Source: an uncultured beta proteobacterium
GTDB lineage: Bacteria > Pseudomonadota > Gammaproteobacteria > Burkholderiales > Burkholderiaceae_C
Direction of reading: 5' to 3'
DNA length: 45,398 nucleotides
Assembly: GCA_903920695.1 (NCBI GenBank)
Contig: CAIXNB010000076.1
Location: 1 to 45,398, forward strand
Within the stretch, counting starts at the first letter, position 1. Each line of letters opens with the position of its first letter. Below, in pieces: positions 44,310 through 45,398 of this stretch. Under the pieces are notes generated by a model. That model saw only the letters and a list, made by a program, of their open reading frames with translations, had not been told where the DNA came from and made no database searches. A program made the position numbers and the translations under genes.

Positions 44310-45398
44310 TTCTTTTCCGCCATCCCTTGATGTCGCAACAAGGCATCGAGTGCCGGCTCGCGCCCACGAAACGCTTTGAATGATTCCATCGCGGGACGAC
44401 TGCCGCCAGCTTCCAGAATGGCTTGCCGGTATTTTCTACCGGTTTCAGGATTCGGCAAGCCATCCTCACCGATTGTTTCTTCGAACGCGGCGTAGGCATC
44501 GGCGCTGAGTACCTCGGCCCACTTGTAGCTGTAATAACCGGCCGCATAGCCGCCGGCAAAGATATGGCTGAAGGTGTGCGCGGTGCGGCTCCATTCGGGC
44601 GGCTGCAGCACCGCCACTTCGGCGCGTACCTGCTGCAACAGTGGCATCAGGTCCAGCGCCGGGTCGTGGGCCGTGTGCAGCAGCATGTCAAACAGCGCCA
44701 TCTCGATCTGGCGCACGGTTTGCATGCCACTCTGGAAGTTCTTCGCCGCCAGCATCTTGTCGAACAGTTCACGTGGCAGCGGCGCAGCGCTATCGACATG
44801 GGCTGTCATGTCCTTGAGCACGTCCCATTCCCAGCAGAAGTTTTCCATGAACTGGCTCGGCAGTTCCACCGCGTCCCATTCGACGCCGCTGATGCCCGAG
44901 ACGTCGCGCTCATTGACCTGCGACAGCAGGTGGTGCAGGCCGTGACCGAATTCGTGGAACAGGGTGGTGACGTCGTCATGCGTCAGCAGCGCGGGCTTGC
45001 CGTCCACGCCATCGGCAAAGTTGCAGACCAGGTGGGCCACCGGTGTCTGCAGCTGGCCGTTGTCGGGCCGCAGCCAGCGCGTGCGCACGTCGTCCATCCA
45101 GGCGCCGCCGCGCTTGCCGCTGCGGGCCGCGCTGTCCAGGTAGAACTGGCCGACCAGTTGCGTGCCCTGCGGCGTATTGCGCTCGAGCCGGTAGAACTCG
45201 ACGCCCGCGTGCCACACCGGTGCGCTGTCGCGGCGGATGCTGACTTCAAACAGGCTCTCGGCAATCTTGAACAGGCCCGCCAGCACCTTGGGCGCGGTGA
45301 AGTACTGCTTGACCTCCTGTTCGCTGAAGGCGTAGCGCGCTTCCTTGAGCTTCTCGCTGACGTAAGGCCAGTCCCAGGGCTGCGGGTCCGCCAGTCCG
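44306..45398 (-). CDS. Oligopeptidase A, M3 zinc metallopeptidase (partial)
   Basis: The C-terminal 363 residues of a PrlC/oligopeptidase A protein; the reading frame continues past the right edge. The thermolysin-like zinc motif HEFGHGLHH is present. So are the downstream ligand region SGVEWDAVELPSQFMENF and the conserved Tyr/Gly-rich FAGGYAAGYYSYKWAEVLSADA. The cytoplasmic enzyme degrades short peptides, including cleaved signal peptides. A GTG at 45286 is internal, not the start. Confidence 0.93.
   Translation of the reverse strand, partial: GLADPQPWDWPYVSEKLKEARYAFSEQEVKQYFTAPKVLAGLFKIAESLFEVSIRRDSAPVWHAGVEFYRLERNTPQGTQLVGQFYLDSAARSGKRGGAWMDDVRTRWLRPDNGQLQTPVAHLVCNFADGVDGKPALLTHDDVTTLFHEFGHGLHHLLSQVNERDVSGISGVEWDAVELPSQFMENFCWEWDVLKDMTAHVDSAAPLPRELFDKMLAAKNFQSGMQTVRQIEMALFDMLLHTAHDPALDLMPLLQQVRAEVAVLQPPEWSRTAHTFSHIFAGGYAAGYYSYKWAEVLSADAYAAFEETIGEDGLPNPETGRKYRQAILEAGGSRPAMESFKAFRGREPALDALLRHQGMAEKK

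Overview
The window is a 45 kb stretch of GC-rich chromosome. The housekeeping genes (a class 2 pyrD, rpiA, and a prlC/oligopeptidase A gene overlapping a DUF4124-glutaredoxin gene) and the overall gene style suggest a betaproteobacterium of the Burkholderiales, perhaps Comamonadaceae. That placement is inference from gene content; no rRNA or other marker is present. I saw no tRNA, rRNA, CRISPR array, IS element or phage gene.

Region 1 (about 0.2-22 kb) is an exopolysaccharide or capsule locus. Rightward: a Wza-like export lipoprotein, a GT2 transferase fused to a hexapeptide acyltransferase, a GT4, a Wzx-type flippase and a second GT4. Leftward: a Wzy/ligase-type membrane protein and a Wzc-like chain-length protein whose kinase domain has lost its ATP-binding motifs. 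Rightward again: a processive-type GT2, a GT25 and a GT4. A leftward operon follows: FkbH-like HAD protein, ACP-thioesterase, rhamnosyltransferase-like GT2, Sfp-type phosphopantetheinyl transferase, radical SAM protein and a decayed GT4 pseudogene. This set looks like a carrier-protein-bound acyl (possibly glyceryl) branch attached to glycan synthesis. An A9 tract separates the FkbH and ACP-thioesterase frames; with eight A the two would form one 979-residue protein. An acyltransferase-3 protein and a small membrane protein close the region.

Region 2 (22-27 kb) is a leftward regulatory block: hybrid-type histidine kinase, single-domain response regulator, HPt protein, STAS anti-sigma-factor antagonist, and a PAS-PP2C-HATPase protein that carries both phosphatase and anti-sigma-kinase-like domains. 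It joins a phosphorelay to a partner switch inside a polysaccharide locus and resembles in outline the SypA/SypE and HsbA/HsbR systems.

Region 3 (27-30.5 kb) holds the presumed initiating phosphoglycosyl transferase and a 936-residue fusion: degenerate phosphoglycosyl transferase, WecG/TagA GT26, nucleotidyltransferase-like domain, hexapeptide helix, and a second degenerate phosphoglycosyl-transferase-like domain.

Region 4 (30.5-38 kb) holds a 1201-residue CHASE-PAS hybrid kinase overlapping a REC-PP2C response regulator, then a convergent PAS-GGDEF-EAL protein. The whole 22-38 kb stretch could link environmental sensing, partner switching and c-di-GMP to the polysaccharide genes.

Region 5 (38-45.4 kb) is ordinary metabolism: APH/P-loop kinase fusion, old-yellow-enzyme oxidoreductase, FAD oxidoreductase, pyrD, rpiA, DUF4124-glutaredoxin, and prlC cut off by the right edge.
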